Assembly (NCBI RefSeq): GCF_001428525.1
Contig: NZ_LMHW01000014.1
Location: forward strand, 1 to 64,000
Direction: 5' to 3'
Source: Flavobacterium sp. Root186
GTDB taxonomy: Bacteria; Bacteroidota; Bacteroidia; Flavobacteriales; Flavobacteriaceae
Length of the DNA stretch: 64,000 bases
The position numbers and the translations under genes are program-made. Shown here one piece after another: positions 50,103-59,571 of the stretch (position 1 is the first letter of the stretch; each line of letters opens with the position of its first letter). The notes beneath the pieces are model-generated. The model did no database searches. It was not told the DNA's origin and saw only the letters and a list, made by a program, of their open reading frames with translations.

Positions 50103-53100
50103 TTAGTTCAGCTTAAAATTTACCTGCATTTTCTCTAATTCCTGAAGAAGCTCTGCCGAAATCCTAATTTTTAATCTTCTGCTTGGCATCGTTAATTTAG
50201 TTACTACTTTCACCTCTTCGACTTCTTTTACTTCCTGCATTTTAGCTTCTCCGGCGATGGTTTCGCTGTCTTCATTTTCATCTTCAAAAACGGCATCTTC
50301 ACTGTCTTCAAATTCACTTGTGGTTTCAACCTCAACTAAACGCTTCACATTTTCGATTTCCATAATGTCAAAACTCACTGTATTATCGCCTTTATTTTCA
50401 TTGAATAAATTACTTAATTTATGAATAAACTCAGGTTGAAGATCTTTGATGTTTAATAAAAGAATCAGTTTTTTAGCAAAAGCCTCTAAAATATCCTGAA
50501 GCTGTCTAATCTCAACAAACTGCATTCTGGGTTCTGATTTTTTTCCTGTATCATGGTTTACCCAGCCGTCTTTTATCAAAATTTTCAAGTAAGCAAAATT
50601 ATTCTGAATCAGGAAGTGGCGGAACCTCAGGTATTCTTCACCAAAAATCTTAAACTCAAAACTTTCATCATATCCTTCCAGATTAAATACAGCCCAGCCT
50701 TTTCCATTTTTGGCAACACGGTGCTGTACGTTATTGATGATTCCGGCAAAATTTAGATTTTTCCCTACATATTCATTCATGCTTTTCAAGGCTTCTAATC
50801 GGGCGTTGCAGAAGTATTTCATTTCAAACCTGAAATCATCAAGCGGATGTCCGGAAATATAAATCCCTACAACCTCTTTTTCTTTGGCCAGTTTTTCCAT
50901 TGTACTCCAGTCTTCACATGGCGGTACAACAGGTTCTGCAATTTGAACTTCACTTGCTTCTCCAAATAAACTTACCTGCGACGAGTTTTCATTTTCCTGA
51001 AATTTCGATCCGTAACGCATCGCTTTTTCATAAAACGTAATTCCGTCACCATCATCATGGAAATATTGCGCTCTGGTTGTTCCTTCAAAAGAATCAAAAC
51101 CACCAGCCAATGCTAAGTTTTCAATTGCTTTTTTGTTGGCTGCACGCAAATCAATTCGCTTCGCCAAATCAAAAATTGATTTATATCTTCCGTCTTTTCT
51201 GTTTTCTACAATGGTTTCTACAGCTCCGGAACCAACACCTTTAATAGCGCCCATTCCAAAACGAACAGCATAATTATCGTTTACCGTAAATTTATAGTAT
51301 GATTCGTTTACGTCTGGGCCTAAAACTTCTAAGCCCATACGTTTACATTCTTCCATAAAAAACGAAACCTGTTTGATATCGTTCATATTATTCGAAAGAA
51401 CTGCAGCCATATATTCTGCAGGATAATGTGCTTTTAAATATGCCGTTTGGTACGCAATCCAGGCATAACAAGTCGAGTGTGATTTGTTGAAGGCGTAACT
51501 CGCAAAGGCTTCCCAGTCTTTCCATATTTTTTCCAGAATCTTGGCATCGTGCCCTTTTGCTGCAGCCTGCTCCACAAACTTCGGCTTCATTTTATCCAGT
51601 ACATCCTTTTGTTTTTTACCCATCGCTTTACGCAAAACGTCGGCCTCACCCTTTGTAAATCCTGCCAAAGACTGAGACAAAAGCATTACCTGCTCTTGAT
51701 AAACTGTAATTCCGTAGGTTTCAGATAAATATTCCGCGCAGGCATCTAAATCGTATTTGATTTCTTCGTCGCCATTTTTTCTTCGAACGAAAGACGGAAT
51801 ATACTCCAAAGGTCCAGGACGATATAATGCATTCATGGCAATTAAATCTCCAAAAACCGTTGGCTTTAGATCTTTCATGTATTTCTGCATTCCAGGTGAC
51901 TCGTATTGGAAGATTCCAACGGTTTCACCTCTTTGGAAAAGTGCATACGTTTCTTCATCATCAATCGGGAAAGTATCAGGATCCAGATCAATTCCTGTTC
52001 TGTATTTTACCAGTTTTACGGTATCTTTTATCAACGTAAGGGTCTTCAGACCCAAGAAGTCCATTTTAAGCAATCCGGCACTTTCTGCAACCGAGTTATC
52101 AAACTGCGTTACATATAAATCCGAATCTTTTGCTGTGGTTACAGGAACATAATTCGTAATATCCGATGGTGTAATAATTACCCCGCAGGCGTGAATTCCG
52201 GTATTACGCATCGACCCTTCAAGGATTTTTGCCTGCTGAATAGTTTCTCCTGCCAAATCACCTTCATTGGCAATCGCAATCAATTCTTTTACATTATCAA
52301 ATTCGTCTGAACGAAGTGCTTTTTTGACTTCCTCTTCGCTTTCAGAAATAAAACGCGCCAAATTCCATTTTGACGGCATCATTCCCGGAATTAGTTTGGC
52401 AATTCTATCGGCTTCAAACAATGGTAAATCCAGTACACGAGCCGTATCACGAATAGCCGATTTGGTTGCCATTTTACCGTAAGTGATAATCTGTGCCACC
52501 TGCTTTTGGCCGTATTTGTTGATTACGTAATCCATTACACGTCCACGACCCTCATCATCAAAGTCGATATCAATATCGGGCATCGATACACGGTCAGGAT
52601 TTAAAAAACGCTCAAAAAGTAAGTCATATTTAATTGGATCGATATTGGTAATTCCGAGGCAATATGCAACGGCAGAACCCGCCGCAGATCCACGACCCGG
52701 TCCAACCGATACATCCATTTTTCTGGCTTCGGCGATGAAATCCTGTACAATTAAGAAATACCCCGGATATCCGGAATTTGAAATCGTTAATAATTCAAAA
52801 TCCAGACGTTCTTGGATAGATTCAGTTATTTCTCCATATCTTCTTTTCGCACCTTCCATTGTAAGGTGTCTCAAATATTTATTTTCTCCACGAACACCAC
52901 CGTCAGCTTCATCTTCTGCAACAAAAAATTCTTCGGGAATATCAAATTTTGGAAGCAATACATCACGGTAAAGTGAATATCCTTCAACCTTATCTATAAT
53001 TTCCTGAATGTTGATAATCGCTTCGGGTAAATCGGCGAAGAGTTTTTTCATTTCTTCTTCCGACTTGAAATAATATTCCTGATTTGGAAGTCCGTAACGA

Positions 53101-54641
53101 TAACCACGCCCGCGACCGATAGGCGTTGCCTGCTTTTCACCGTCTTTTACACAAAGTAAAATATCGTGCGCATTGGCATCTTCTTTATTTAAATAGTAGG
53201 TATTATTGGTCGCAATTAATTTGACATTGTGTTTTTGTGCAAATTCAATCAGGGTTTTGTTAACACGATTTTCATCTTCCTGATTGTGGCGCATGACTTC
53301 CAGATAAAAGTCTTCACCAAATTGTTCTTTCCACCAAACTAAAGCATCTTCCGCTTGGTTTTCCCCAATATTCAGGATTTTACTCGGAATTTCTCCGTAT
53401 AAATTCCCAGACAAAACCATGATGTCTTCTTTGTATTTTTCGACTATGTTTCGATCAATCCTCGGCACATAATAAAATCCTTCTGTATAAGCAATCGAAG
53501 CCATTTTAGCCAGATTATGATAACCAGCTTTATTTTTAGCCAGTAACACAACTTGGTAACCGTTGTCTTTTTTACTTTTATCTAAATGGTTTTCACAAAT
53601 ATTAAATTCGCAGCCTACGATTGGTTTTACCTCCGTTTCAGTTGGTTCCTCTCCGGCTTCAACTAAAACTTTATTTTTTCCTGATGCAGCTTTATTGTGG
53701 TTCATAACGGCGCTCACAAAGTGAAAAGCACCCATCATGTTTCCGGTATCTGTCATGGCAACAGCCGGCATTCCATTTTTGGCCGCAGCTGCAACAATAT
53801 TACCAATTCCTATTGTAGATTGCAGAACCGAAAACTGCGTATGATTGTGTAAATGTGCAAATTTTGCCGCTTTAAAATCTGCTCTGTCAGATTCTGAAAC
53901 GGTAATTTGTTTGTCATCAGATTGTAAAGCCTTGATTTGCTCCCTGATTTTATCAGAAGCTGCTTTTAAATTGATGTGTTTTAATCCGATTAACGGAAAT
54001 TCCTGTGGATTTCGATCTTGAAATTCTTTGAAATAATCCTTTGGAACATCTAATTCTTCTTTGGTAAAAACCTCTCTTCTGATTAACTCCAAGAAACAAC
54101 GCGTAGTTGCCTCAACGTCGGCAGTTGCGTTGTGCGCTTCTGCAAAAGGTTTATCGAAAAGATAGCTGTGTAACTCAGTAAGAGTTGGAAGTTTGAATTT
54201 TCCTCCACGACCTCCCGGAAGCTGTAATAAGGAAGCAGTAACTTCGGTACAGGTATCCAAAACCGGCATGGTACTCATTGGAGAGTCCACACCCATTCTA
54301 TGGAATTCGGCCCCCATAATATTAACATCGAAACCTAAATTTTGACCAACAATAAATTTGGTTTTACTTAAAGCAATGTTGAATTTCTCCAAAACTTCAG
54401 CCAGCGTAATTCCATCGGCTTCAGCCAATTCAGTCGAAATACCGTGAATACGCTCAGCATCATACGGAATATTAAATCCTTCTGGTTTTACCAAATAATC
54501 CTGATGCTCAATAAGCTGTCCCATTTCATCATGCAGCTGCCACGCGATCTGAATACAGCGAGGCCAGTTATCAGAATCGGTTATTGGGGCGTCCCAGCGT
54601 TTTGGTAATCCGGTTGTTTCGGTATCGAATATTAAATACAT
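50103..54641 (-). CDS. dnaE: DNA polymerase III alpha subunit with N-terminal proofreading exonuclease
   Basis: A 1512-residue replicative polymerase. Residues 1-190 are a DEDDh exonuclease of the DnaQ type: FDTETTG, then VGQNLGFDVNIM and HNATADVEATTRC, all catalytic acids present. Next is a PHP domain (FAHLHNHTQFSVLQS). The C-family polymerase core follows: VGPGRGSAAGSAVAYCLG, then MPDIDIDFDDEGRGRVMDYV and YQEQVMLLSQ. After that come helix-hairpin-helix and OB-fold parts, and a strongly acidic linker before a basic C-terminus. A separate epsilon subunit is thus built in, as in other Flavobacteriaceae. The ATG at 54641 is preferred to an in-frame TTG at 54656. Confidence 0.95.
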   Translation of the reverse strand: MYLIFDTETTGLPKRWDAPITDSDNWPRCIQIAWQLHDEMGQLIEHQDYLVKPEGFNIPYDAERIHGISTELAEADGITLAEVLEKFNIALSKTKFIVGQNLGFDVNIMGAEFHRMGVDSPMSTMPVLDTCTEVTASLLQLPGGRGGKFKLPTLTELHSYLFDKPFAEAHNATADVEATTRCFLELIRREVFTKEELDVPKDYFKEFQDRNPQEFPLIGLKHINLKAASDKIREQIKALQSDDKQITVSESDRADFKAAKFAHLHNHTQFSVLQSTIGIGNIVAAAAKNGMPAVAMTDTGNMMGAFHFVSAVMNHNKAASGKNKVLVEAGEEPTETEVKPIVGCEFNICENHLDKSKKDNGYQVVLLAKNKAGYHNLAKMASIAYTEGFYYVPRIDRNIVEKYKEDIMVLSGNLYGEIPSKILNIGENQAEDALVWWKEQFGEDFYLEVMRHNQEDENRVNKTLIEFAQKHNVKLIATNNTYYLNKEDANAHDILLCVKDGEKQATPIGRGRGYRYGLPNQEYYFKSEEEMKKLFADLPEAIINIQEIIDKVEGYSLYRDVLLPKFDIPEEFFVAEDEADGGVRGENKYLRHLTMEGAKRRYGEITESIQERLDFELLTISNSGYPGYFLIVQDFIAEARKMDVSVGPGRGSAAGSAVAYCLGITNIDPIKYDLLFERFLNPDRVSMPDIDIDFDDEGRGRVMDYVINKYGQKQVAQIITYGKMATKSAIRDTARVLDLPLFEADRIAKLIPGMMPSKWNLARFISESEEEVKKALRSDEFDNVKELIAIANEGDLAGETIQQAKILEGSMRNTGIHACGVIITPSDITNYVPVTTAKDSDLYVTQFDNSVAESAGLLKMDFLGLKTLTLIKDTVKLVKYRTGIDLDPDTFPIDDEETYALFQRGETVGIFQYESPGMQKYMKDLKPTVFGDLIAMNALYRPGPLEYIPSFVRRKNGDEEIKYDLDACAEYLSETYGITVYQEQVMLLSQSLAGFTKGEADVLRKAMGKKQKDVLDKMKPKFVEQAAAKGHDAKILEKIWKDWEAFASYAFNKSHSTCYAWIAYQTAYLKAHYPAEYMAAVLSNNMNDIKQVSFFMEECKRMGLEVLGPDVNESYYKFTVNDNYAVRFGMGAIKGVGSGAVETIVENRKDGRYKSIFDLAKRIDLRAANKKAIENLALAGGFDSFEGTTRAQYFHDDGDGITFYEKAMRYGSKFQENENSSQVSLFGEASEVQIAEPVVPPCEDWSTMEKLAKEKEVVGIYISGHPLDDFRFEMKYFCNARLEALKSMNEYVGKNLNFAGIINNVQHRVAKNGKGWAVFNLEGYDESFEFKIFGEEYLRFRHFLIQNNFAYLKILIKDGWVNHDTGKKSEPRMQFVEIRQLQDILEAFAKKLILLLNIKDLQPEFIHKLSNLFNENKGDNTVSFDIMEIENVKRLVEVETTSEFEDSEDAVFEDENEDSETIAGEAKMQEVKEVEEVKVVTKLTMPSRRLKIRISAELLQELEKMQVNFKLN

Positions 54642-54871
54642 AGAGTGAAAATACAAAAATTAAACTCCAAATCCCAAGCTTATCCAATATAAATATCTGA
54701 TTATATGGAGTATAAAAAACTGCTTTATAGAAAATGGAAGAAGTTCAAATTTACGCTTTTTTTTAAGCTAATGAAAAACGAAGTTATCAACAAAAGCACA
54801 ATTAACATCTTCGTTTTCTAAACCCAAAAACACCTGAATTTCATTCTTTTTTTCTTAAAAAAGTTCGATTA

Positions 54872-54903
54872 TTCATTTTGGATACTCATTAGACCAAAAT
54901 GAA
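54872..54903. promoter_or_regulatory. Long dyad upstream of the SDR gene: candidate operator
   Basis: TTCATTTTGG, 12 bases, CCAAAATGAA: perfect 10-bp arms with a 22-bp centre-to-centre distance, 69 bp before the SDR start. No terminator-like T run follows. It is a plausible site for a dimeric regulator. Confidence 0.5.
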
Positions 54904-54971
54904 CACTTTTAAACTATGCTGTATCCTGAACTTTGCTTCATCAAATTATAACAATTAAAAAAATAATAATC

Positions 54972-55775
54972 ATGAAAACAATTTTTATCACAGGCGCATC
55001 ATCAGGTTTAGGAAAAGCAACAGCAAAATTATTTCAAGCAAAAGGATGGAACGTAATCGCAACTATGAGAACTCCTGAAAAAGAAACAGAACTTTCTCAA
55101 TTAAAAAATGTAACACTTCTACCTTTGGATGTTACCAACTACGACCAAATACAAAGCACGGTTGAAAAAGCTATTGCATTAAGCAATATTGATATCGTTT
55201 TTAATAACGCTGGTTATGGCTTGATTGGCCCTTTAGAGAGTCTTACTGACGATCAGATCACAAAACAATTAAACACTAACTTGTTAGGGGTAATTCGTGT
55301 TACAAATGCTTTTATTCCGTATTTCAGAGAAAAAAGAAACGGATTGTTTATTTCAACTACTTCTATTGGAGGATTAATTTCTTTTCCTTTAGGTTCTGTA
55401 TATCACGCGACAAAATGGGGATTGGAAGGCTGGAGCGAAAGTTTGGCTTACGAATTAAATCCGTTTGGAATAAATATTAAAACGGTTTCTCCGGGCGGTA
55501 TCAAAACAGAATTTCTACACGGTTCGCTTGATACTGGTGTTAAACCTGAATATCAAGCAATGGCAGACAAAATGTTTGAAAATGTAGATGCAATGTTTGA
55601 AATGGCATCCACCCCAGAGCAAATTGCCGACGTTGTTTACGAAGCTGCAACAGATGGAAAAACCAAACTTAGATATGTGGCTGGTGAAGATGCTAAAGCT
55701 CTTTACCAACAAAGATTGGAACAAGGCGACGAAGTTTTTCGCGCTTCATTTGGCAAACAATTTTTGGGAGCATAA
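54972..55775 (+). CDS. Short-chain dehydrogenase/reductase
   Basis: A 267-residue classical SDR enzyme using NAD(P). Cofactor motif ITGASSGLGKATAK (TGxxxGxG), NNAGYG motif, catalytic Tyr144 and Lys148 in YHATK, and Ser in STTSIGG. The Arg of TMRTPEK just after the second strand suggests an NADP preference. The ATG at 54972 starts directly before the first strand; an in-frame TTG at 54933 would add 13 residues. Substrate unknown. A strong dyad lies upstream and an AraC-type regulator gene follows 71 bp downstream on the same strand, which together suggest a regulated pair. Confidence 0.93.
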   Translation: MKTIFITGASSGLGKATAKLFQAKGWNVIATMRTPEKETELSQLKNVTLLPLDVTNYDQIQSTVEKAIALSNIDIVFNNAGYGLIGPLESLTDDQITKQLNTNLLGVIRVTNAFIPYFREKRNGLFISTTSIGGLISFPLGSVYHATKWGLEGWSESLAYELNPFGINIKTVSPGGIKTEFLHGSLDTGVKPEYQAMADKMFENVDAMFEMASTPEQIADVVYEAATDGKTKLRYVAGEDAKALYQQRLEQGDEVFRASFGKQFLGA

Positions 55776-55846
55776 TTTATTACTGATACCGCTCAGGTTT
55801 TGATAATCTGTGCGGTATTAATTTTCATTTTTTATACCTTTATATC

Positions 55847-56767
55847 ATGGAAAAGAAAAACCACAATCCGTCGAGACTTTCTTCTATATCACAATTTCAT
55901 AGTTTATTTCGGTTACCAAAACCGCTGCATCCTATGATTAGTCTGGTTGATAATACCACACTGGTTATAAATGCCGAATTGACAAATAATGCTTTTCTTC
56001 TCGATTTCTATAAAATATCCTATAAATATTCTACTAACGGAAAAATGGGTTACGGTCAGGGTTATTATGATTTTAATGAAGGCGGATTAATGTTTACTTC
56101 ACCCAATCAATTGATTTTTACTGATAATGAAGAAGGAATCGAATATCACGGGTTTACTCTGTTTTTTCATCCTGACTTTATTAGAAATTATCCTTTAGGG
56201 AAAAATATCAAAAAATATGGTTTCTTCTCCTACGATACCAATGAAGCACTGCATCTTTCTGACAGCGAAAAAACAACTATTTTAGGATTATTAAATAGTA
56301 TTGACAATGAACTTCATACGGCTATTGACGAAATGAGTCAGGATGTTATCGTTTCTTATATGGACGTTTTACTTAATTATAGCAACCGTTTTTACAAACG
56401 TCAGTTCATTACCAGAAAAACAATCAGTAATGATTTATTACTTAAAGTAGAAGACATTTTAAATAATTATTTTAATAATGCCGAAACCTTAAAAAGAGGT
56501 TTGCCTTCGGTTGATTTTCTTGCCTCACAAGTTAATGTCTCCAGTCATTATTTAAGCGATATGCTTCGCAATTTAACTGGACAAAATGCCCAGCAGCATA
56601 TTCACTCTAAACTAATTGAAAAATCAAAAGATTTCCTGATGACTACAAATCTTTCGGTAGCCGAAATAGCTTATCAATTAGGCTTCGAATATCCTCAATC
56701 GTTTAGTAAACTTTTTAAAAAGAAAACAAGCCAGACACCATTAGAGTTTAAAAACTCGTTAAATTAA
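55847..56767 (+). CDS. AraC-family transcriptional regulator
   Basis: A 306-residue regulator. The N-terminal 180 residues form a cupin-like or divergent sensor domain (FYKISYKYSTNGKMGYGQGYYDF, FTLFFHPDFIRNYPLG). Two helix-turn-helices lie at the C-terminus: VDFLASQVNVSSHYLSDMLR and SVAEIAYQLGFEYPQSFSKL, with the family end PLEFKNSL. It lies 71 bp after the SDR gene on the same strand and is a good candidate regulator of it. The inducing ligand is unknown. Confidence 0.92.
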   Translation: MEKKNHNPSRLSSISQFHSLFRLPKPLHPMISLVDNTTLVINAELTNNAFLLDFYKISYKYSTNGKMGYGQGYYDFNEGGLMFTSPNQLIFTDNEEGIEYHGFTLFFHPDFIRNYPLGKNIKKYGFFSYDTNEALHLSDSEKTTILGLLNSIDNELHTAIDEMSQDVIVSYMDVLLNYSNRFYKRQFITRKTISNDLLLKVEDILNNYFNNAETLKRGLPSVDFLASQVNVSSHYLSDMLRNLTGQNAQQHIHSKLIEKSKDFLMTTNLSVAEIAYQLGFEYPQSFSKLFKKKTSQTPLEFKNSLN

Positions 56768-57190
56768 TCTTCAAAATATTCTTGTCAAAAAAAGCAGTTT
56801 TTGTCTTAAAAAAGCATAAAATTTCATAAAATTACACTTCTTGGATGTCGTAGTATTTAGATGGTTTATTGAATCTAAATAACGTCTTAAAAACTCATTT
56901 AAAAGCTTTCAAAAACCCAAAAAGCATCTTCTTTGCAAAGAAATTAAAACTAACAATTATTACTATTTTTATTCATTTTGTTAGATTTTTTCAATTAAAT
57001 CCTTATATTTTATAGTGATTTTGAAATAAATTTGCAAACTATTAAAACAAAAAACAATCAAAGAAAAACAAAGCCGAAAAAGAAAAACAAAGTCATTTTC
57101 TAAATCATTTTTCTGCCAAAATTGAAACTGCAAAAGCGGTTTAGCAATTTGTATTTTAGTTTGGGTATCGTATATAATGAAATATTGAAA
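56768..57190. other. Long leader-like gap before the leucine operon
   Basis: About 0.4 kb without a gene. It contains an 8-bp-arm dyad (atttagat/atctaaat, 56855-56880), the 14-bp palindrome TTCTTTGCAAAGAA (56929-56942) and a -7-like TAAATTTG (57027-57034). The full promoter closer to leuC is listed separately. No T-box or other riboswitch was recognised by eye. Confidence 0.4.
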
Positions 57191-57220
57191 TTGACGCCTT
57201 TATATCTTTTTTTACTTTTG
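57191..57220 (+). promoter_or_regulatory. Promoter of the leucine operon
   Basis: TTG (57191-57193), 19-bp spacer, TACTTTTG (57213-57220). The predicted transcript start leaves a leader of about 60 bases before leuC. Confidence 0.72.
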
Positions 57221-57233
57221 TTTTGCTATTATA

Positions 57234-57272
57234 ATGAACAGGAAATGCTGTGGTTATAGAAATTACAATTAA
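57234..57272 (+). CDS. Possible 12-residue leader peptide of the leucine operon
   Basis: ATG-initiated frame encoding MNRKCCGYRNYN and ending 12 bp before leuC, inside the predicted leader. It lacks leucine, valine and isoleucine codons, so it does not look like a classical attenuation peptide; the Cys-Cys pair is notable. Chance is possible. Confidence 0.25.
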   Translation: MNRKCCGYRNYN

Positions 57273-57284
57273 AAAAAATAAAAA

Positions 57285-58679
57285 ATGAGTAAGACATTAT
57301 TTGACAAAGTATGGGATTCACATGTAGTGCGTAAAATTGAAGATGGACCAGATGTGTTTTTTATTGACCGCCATTTCATTCATGAAGTTACGAGTCCTGT
57401 TGCTTTTTTAGGATTAAAATCAAGAGATGTTTCGGTATTATACCCAGAGCGTACTTTTGCAACTGCAGATCACAATACACCAACCATAAACCAACATTTA
57501 CCAGTTCAGGATCCTTTATCGGCAAATCAGCTTCAAGCTCTTGAAGACAATGCTAATGAATACGGAATTTCACACTGGGGATTAGGTCACATTAAAAATG
57601 GAATTGTACACGTAGTTGGTCCTGAAAACGGAATTACTTTGCCAGGTGCCACTATTGTATGTGGTGATTCGCATACTTCTACTCACGGTGCTTTTGGAGC
57701 AATTGCTTTTGGTATCGGAACTTCTGAGGTTGAGATGGTTTTGTCTACTCAATGTATTATGCAGCCTAAACCAAAGAAAATGCGTATTAACGTAAACGGT
57801 AAATTAAGCAAAGGTGTTGGTCCAAAAGACGTTGCACTTTATATTATTGCTCAATTAACTACTTCTGGAGGAACAGGTTATTTTGTTGAATATGCTGGTG
57901 ATGTTTTCGAAAACATGACTATGGAAGGCCGTATGACGGTTTGTAACCTAAGTATCGAAATGGGTGCTCGTGGAGGAATGATTGCTCCTGACCAAACTAC
58001 TTTTGATTTCCTTGAAGGAAGATTATATGCTCCAAAAGGTGAAGCCTGGACAAAAGCTGTTGAATACTGGAAAACGTTAAAAACTGATGCTGATGCTGTA
58101 TTTGATGCTGAATTAAATATTAAAGCTGAAGATATCGAACCAATGATTACTTATGGTACAAACCCTGGAATGGGAATTGGTATCACAAAACATATCCCAA
58201 ATGCAAAAGAAGTTGAAGGCGGTGAGGAAACTTACAAAAAATCTTTAGCTTATATGGGCTTTCACGAAGATGACGTGATGATTGGAAAACAAATTGATTA
58301 TGTTTTCTTAGGAAGCTGTACAAACGGACGTATTGAAGATTTTAGAGCTTTTGCTGAAATTGTAAAAGGAAGAAAAAAAGCAGATAATGTTACCGCTTGG
58401 TTAGTTCCGGGTTCTCACGTTGTTGAAGCACAGATTAAAGAAGAAGGTATTTTAGATATTTTAACCGAAGCTGGTTTCGTATTACGTCAACCGGGCTGTT
58501 CTGCTTGTTTAGCCATGAACGATGATAAAGTTCCTGCTGGAAAATATGCAGTAAGTACTTCAAACAGAAACTTCGAAGGTCGTCAGGGTCCTGGTTCAAG
58601 AACATTATTAGCAAGCCCAATTATGGCTGCTGCTGCTGCTGTTACAGGAAAACTAACAGATCCGAGAGAATTATTTTAA
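57285..58679 (+). CDS. leuC: 3-isopropylmalate dehydratase large subunit
   Basis: A 464-residue aconitase-family enzyme subunit that, with LeuD, converts 2-isopropylmalate to 3-isopropylmalate; it also acts on citramalate-derived acids in some pathways. The 4Fe-4S cluster ligands are Cys in FLGSCTNGR and the pair in RQPGCSACLAMN. VCGDSHTSTHGAFG and GVGPKDVALYII are family blocks. The length is standard. First gene of the operon leuC-leuD-leuA/cimA-leuB. Confidence 0.97.
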   Translation: MSKTLFDKVWDSHVVRKIEDGPDVFFIDRHFIHEVTSPVAFLGLKSRDVSVLYPERTFATADHNTPTINQHLPVQDPLSANQLQALEDNANEYGISHWGLGHIKNGIVHVVGPENGITLPGATIVCGDSHTSTHGAFGAIAFGIGTSEVEMVLSTQCIMQPKPKKMRINVNGKLSKGVGPKDVALYIIAQLTTSGGTGYFVEYAGDVFENMTMEGRMTVCNLSIEMGARGGMIAPDQTTFDFLEGRLYAPKGEAWTKAVEYWKTLKTDADAVFDAELNIKAEDIEPMITYGTNPGMGIGITKHIPNAKEVEGGEETYKKSLAYMGFHEDDVMIGKQIDYVFLGSCTNGRIEDFRAFAEIVKGRKKADNVTAWLVPGSHVVEAQIKEEGILDILTEAGFVLRQPGCSACLAMNDDKVPAGKYAVSTSNRNFEGRQGPGSRTLLASPIMAAAAAVTGKLTDPRELF

Positions 58680-58848
58680 TTCCCGCTGTAAGCTTTAAGC
58701 AATAGGCTTTAAGCTTCTAACAAATTTAAAAAAGGCTTACAGCTTATAGCTTACCCTCTAAAACAAAAATATAAAACGCTGTGCAAAAAGCTTAAAGCAT
58801 ACAGCTTATAGCCTAAAGCAAAAAAACAGCCTAAAGCAAAAAAAAACA
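58680..58848. repeat. Word-repeat spacer between leuC and leuD
   Basis: Repeats of agctttaagc-like words (gctttaagcaataggctttaagc) and their complements (agcttatagcttac, aagcttaaagcatacagctta) fill the spacer. No frame or terminator-type T run is seen. Confidence 0.75.
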
Positions 58849-59445
58849 ATGGCATACGATAAATTTACTATACTTACCAGCAGTGCAGTGCCACTGCCAA
58901 TTGAGAACGTCGATACAGATCAAATTATTCCGGCTCGTTTCTTAAAAGCTACAAAACGTGAAGGTTTTGGAGATAATCTTTTTAGAGACTGGAGATATAA
59001 CGGAGACGATACTCCAAAAGCTGATTTCGTTTTAAACGATTCGACTTACAGTGGAAAAATATTGGTTGGAGGAAAAAACTTCGGTTCAGGATCTTCTAGA
59101 GAGCACGCTGCTTGGGCAGTTTACGATTACGGTTTTAGAGCTGTAGTTTCTAGTTTCTTTGCAGATATCTTCAAAGGAAACTGCTTAAACATTGGTGTTT
59201 TACCAGTACAAATCAGCCCTGAGTTTTCTGAAACTATTTTCAAAGCAATCGAAGCTGATCCTAAAACAGAATTAGAAATCAACTTGCCAAACCAAACGAT
59301 TACTTTATTGGCAACTGGGCAATCAGAGTCTTTTGCGATTAATGGTTACAAAAAGAACAACATGATCAATGGCTTTGATGACATTGATTATTTGCAAAAT
59401 ATTAAAGAAGACATTAAAGCTTTCGCCGATAAGCTTCCTTACTAA
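58849..59445 (+). CDS. leuD: 3-isopropylmalate dehydratase small subunit
   Basis: A 198-residue partner of LeuC carrying the swivelling substrate-recognition domain. Signature ENVDTDQIIPARFLK near residue 20, then NFGSGSSREHAAWAVYDYG with the catalytic Ser region, and FKGNCLNIGVLPVQ. The length is normal. It is in the leucine operon. Confidence 0.97.
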   Translation: MAYDKFTILTSSAVPLPIENVDTDQIIPARFLKATKREGFGDNLFRDWRYNGDDTPKADFVLNDSTYSGKILVGGKNFGSGSSREHAAWAVYDYGFRAVVSSFFADIFKGNCLNIGVLPVQISPEFSETIFKAIEADPKTELEINLPNQTITLLATGQSESFAINGYKKNNMINGFDDIDYLQNIKEDIKAFADKLPY

Positions 59446-59571
59446 CAAACAACCTAAAAAATGCAGTTACTCAAGCTCAGCTTTACAGGTTGATCTTGGT
59501 AACTGCTTTATAATTTATAAAACTGCCTGACTCAAAATTCGAACAGTTTTTACAGTCATATCATATTTGAA

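Noticed and set aside
54642..54656. TTG start adding five residues to DnaE
   Set aside because: The ATG at 54641 begins directly at the exonuclease domain, and the TTG has no better context.
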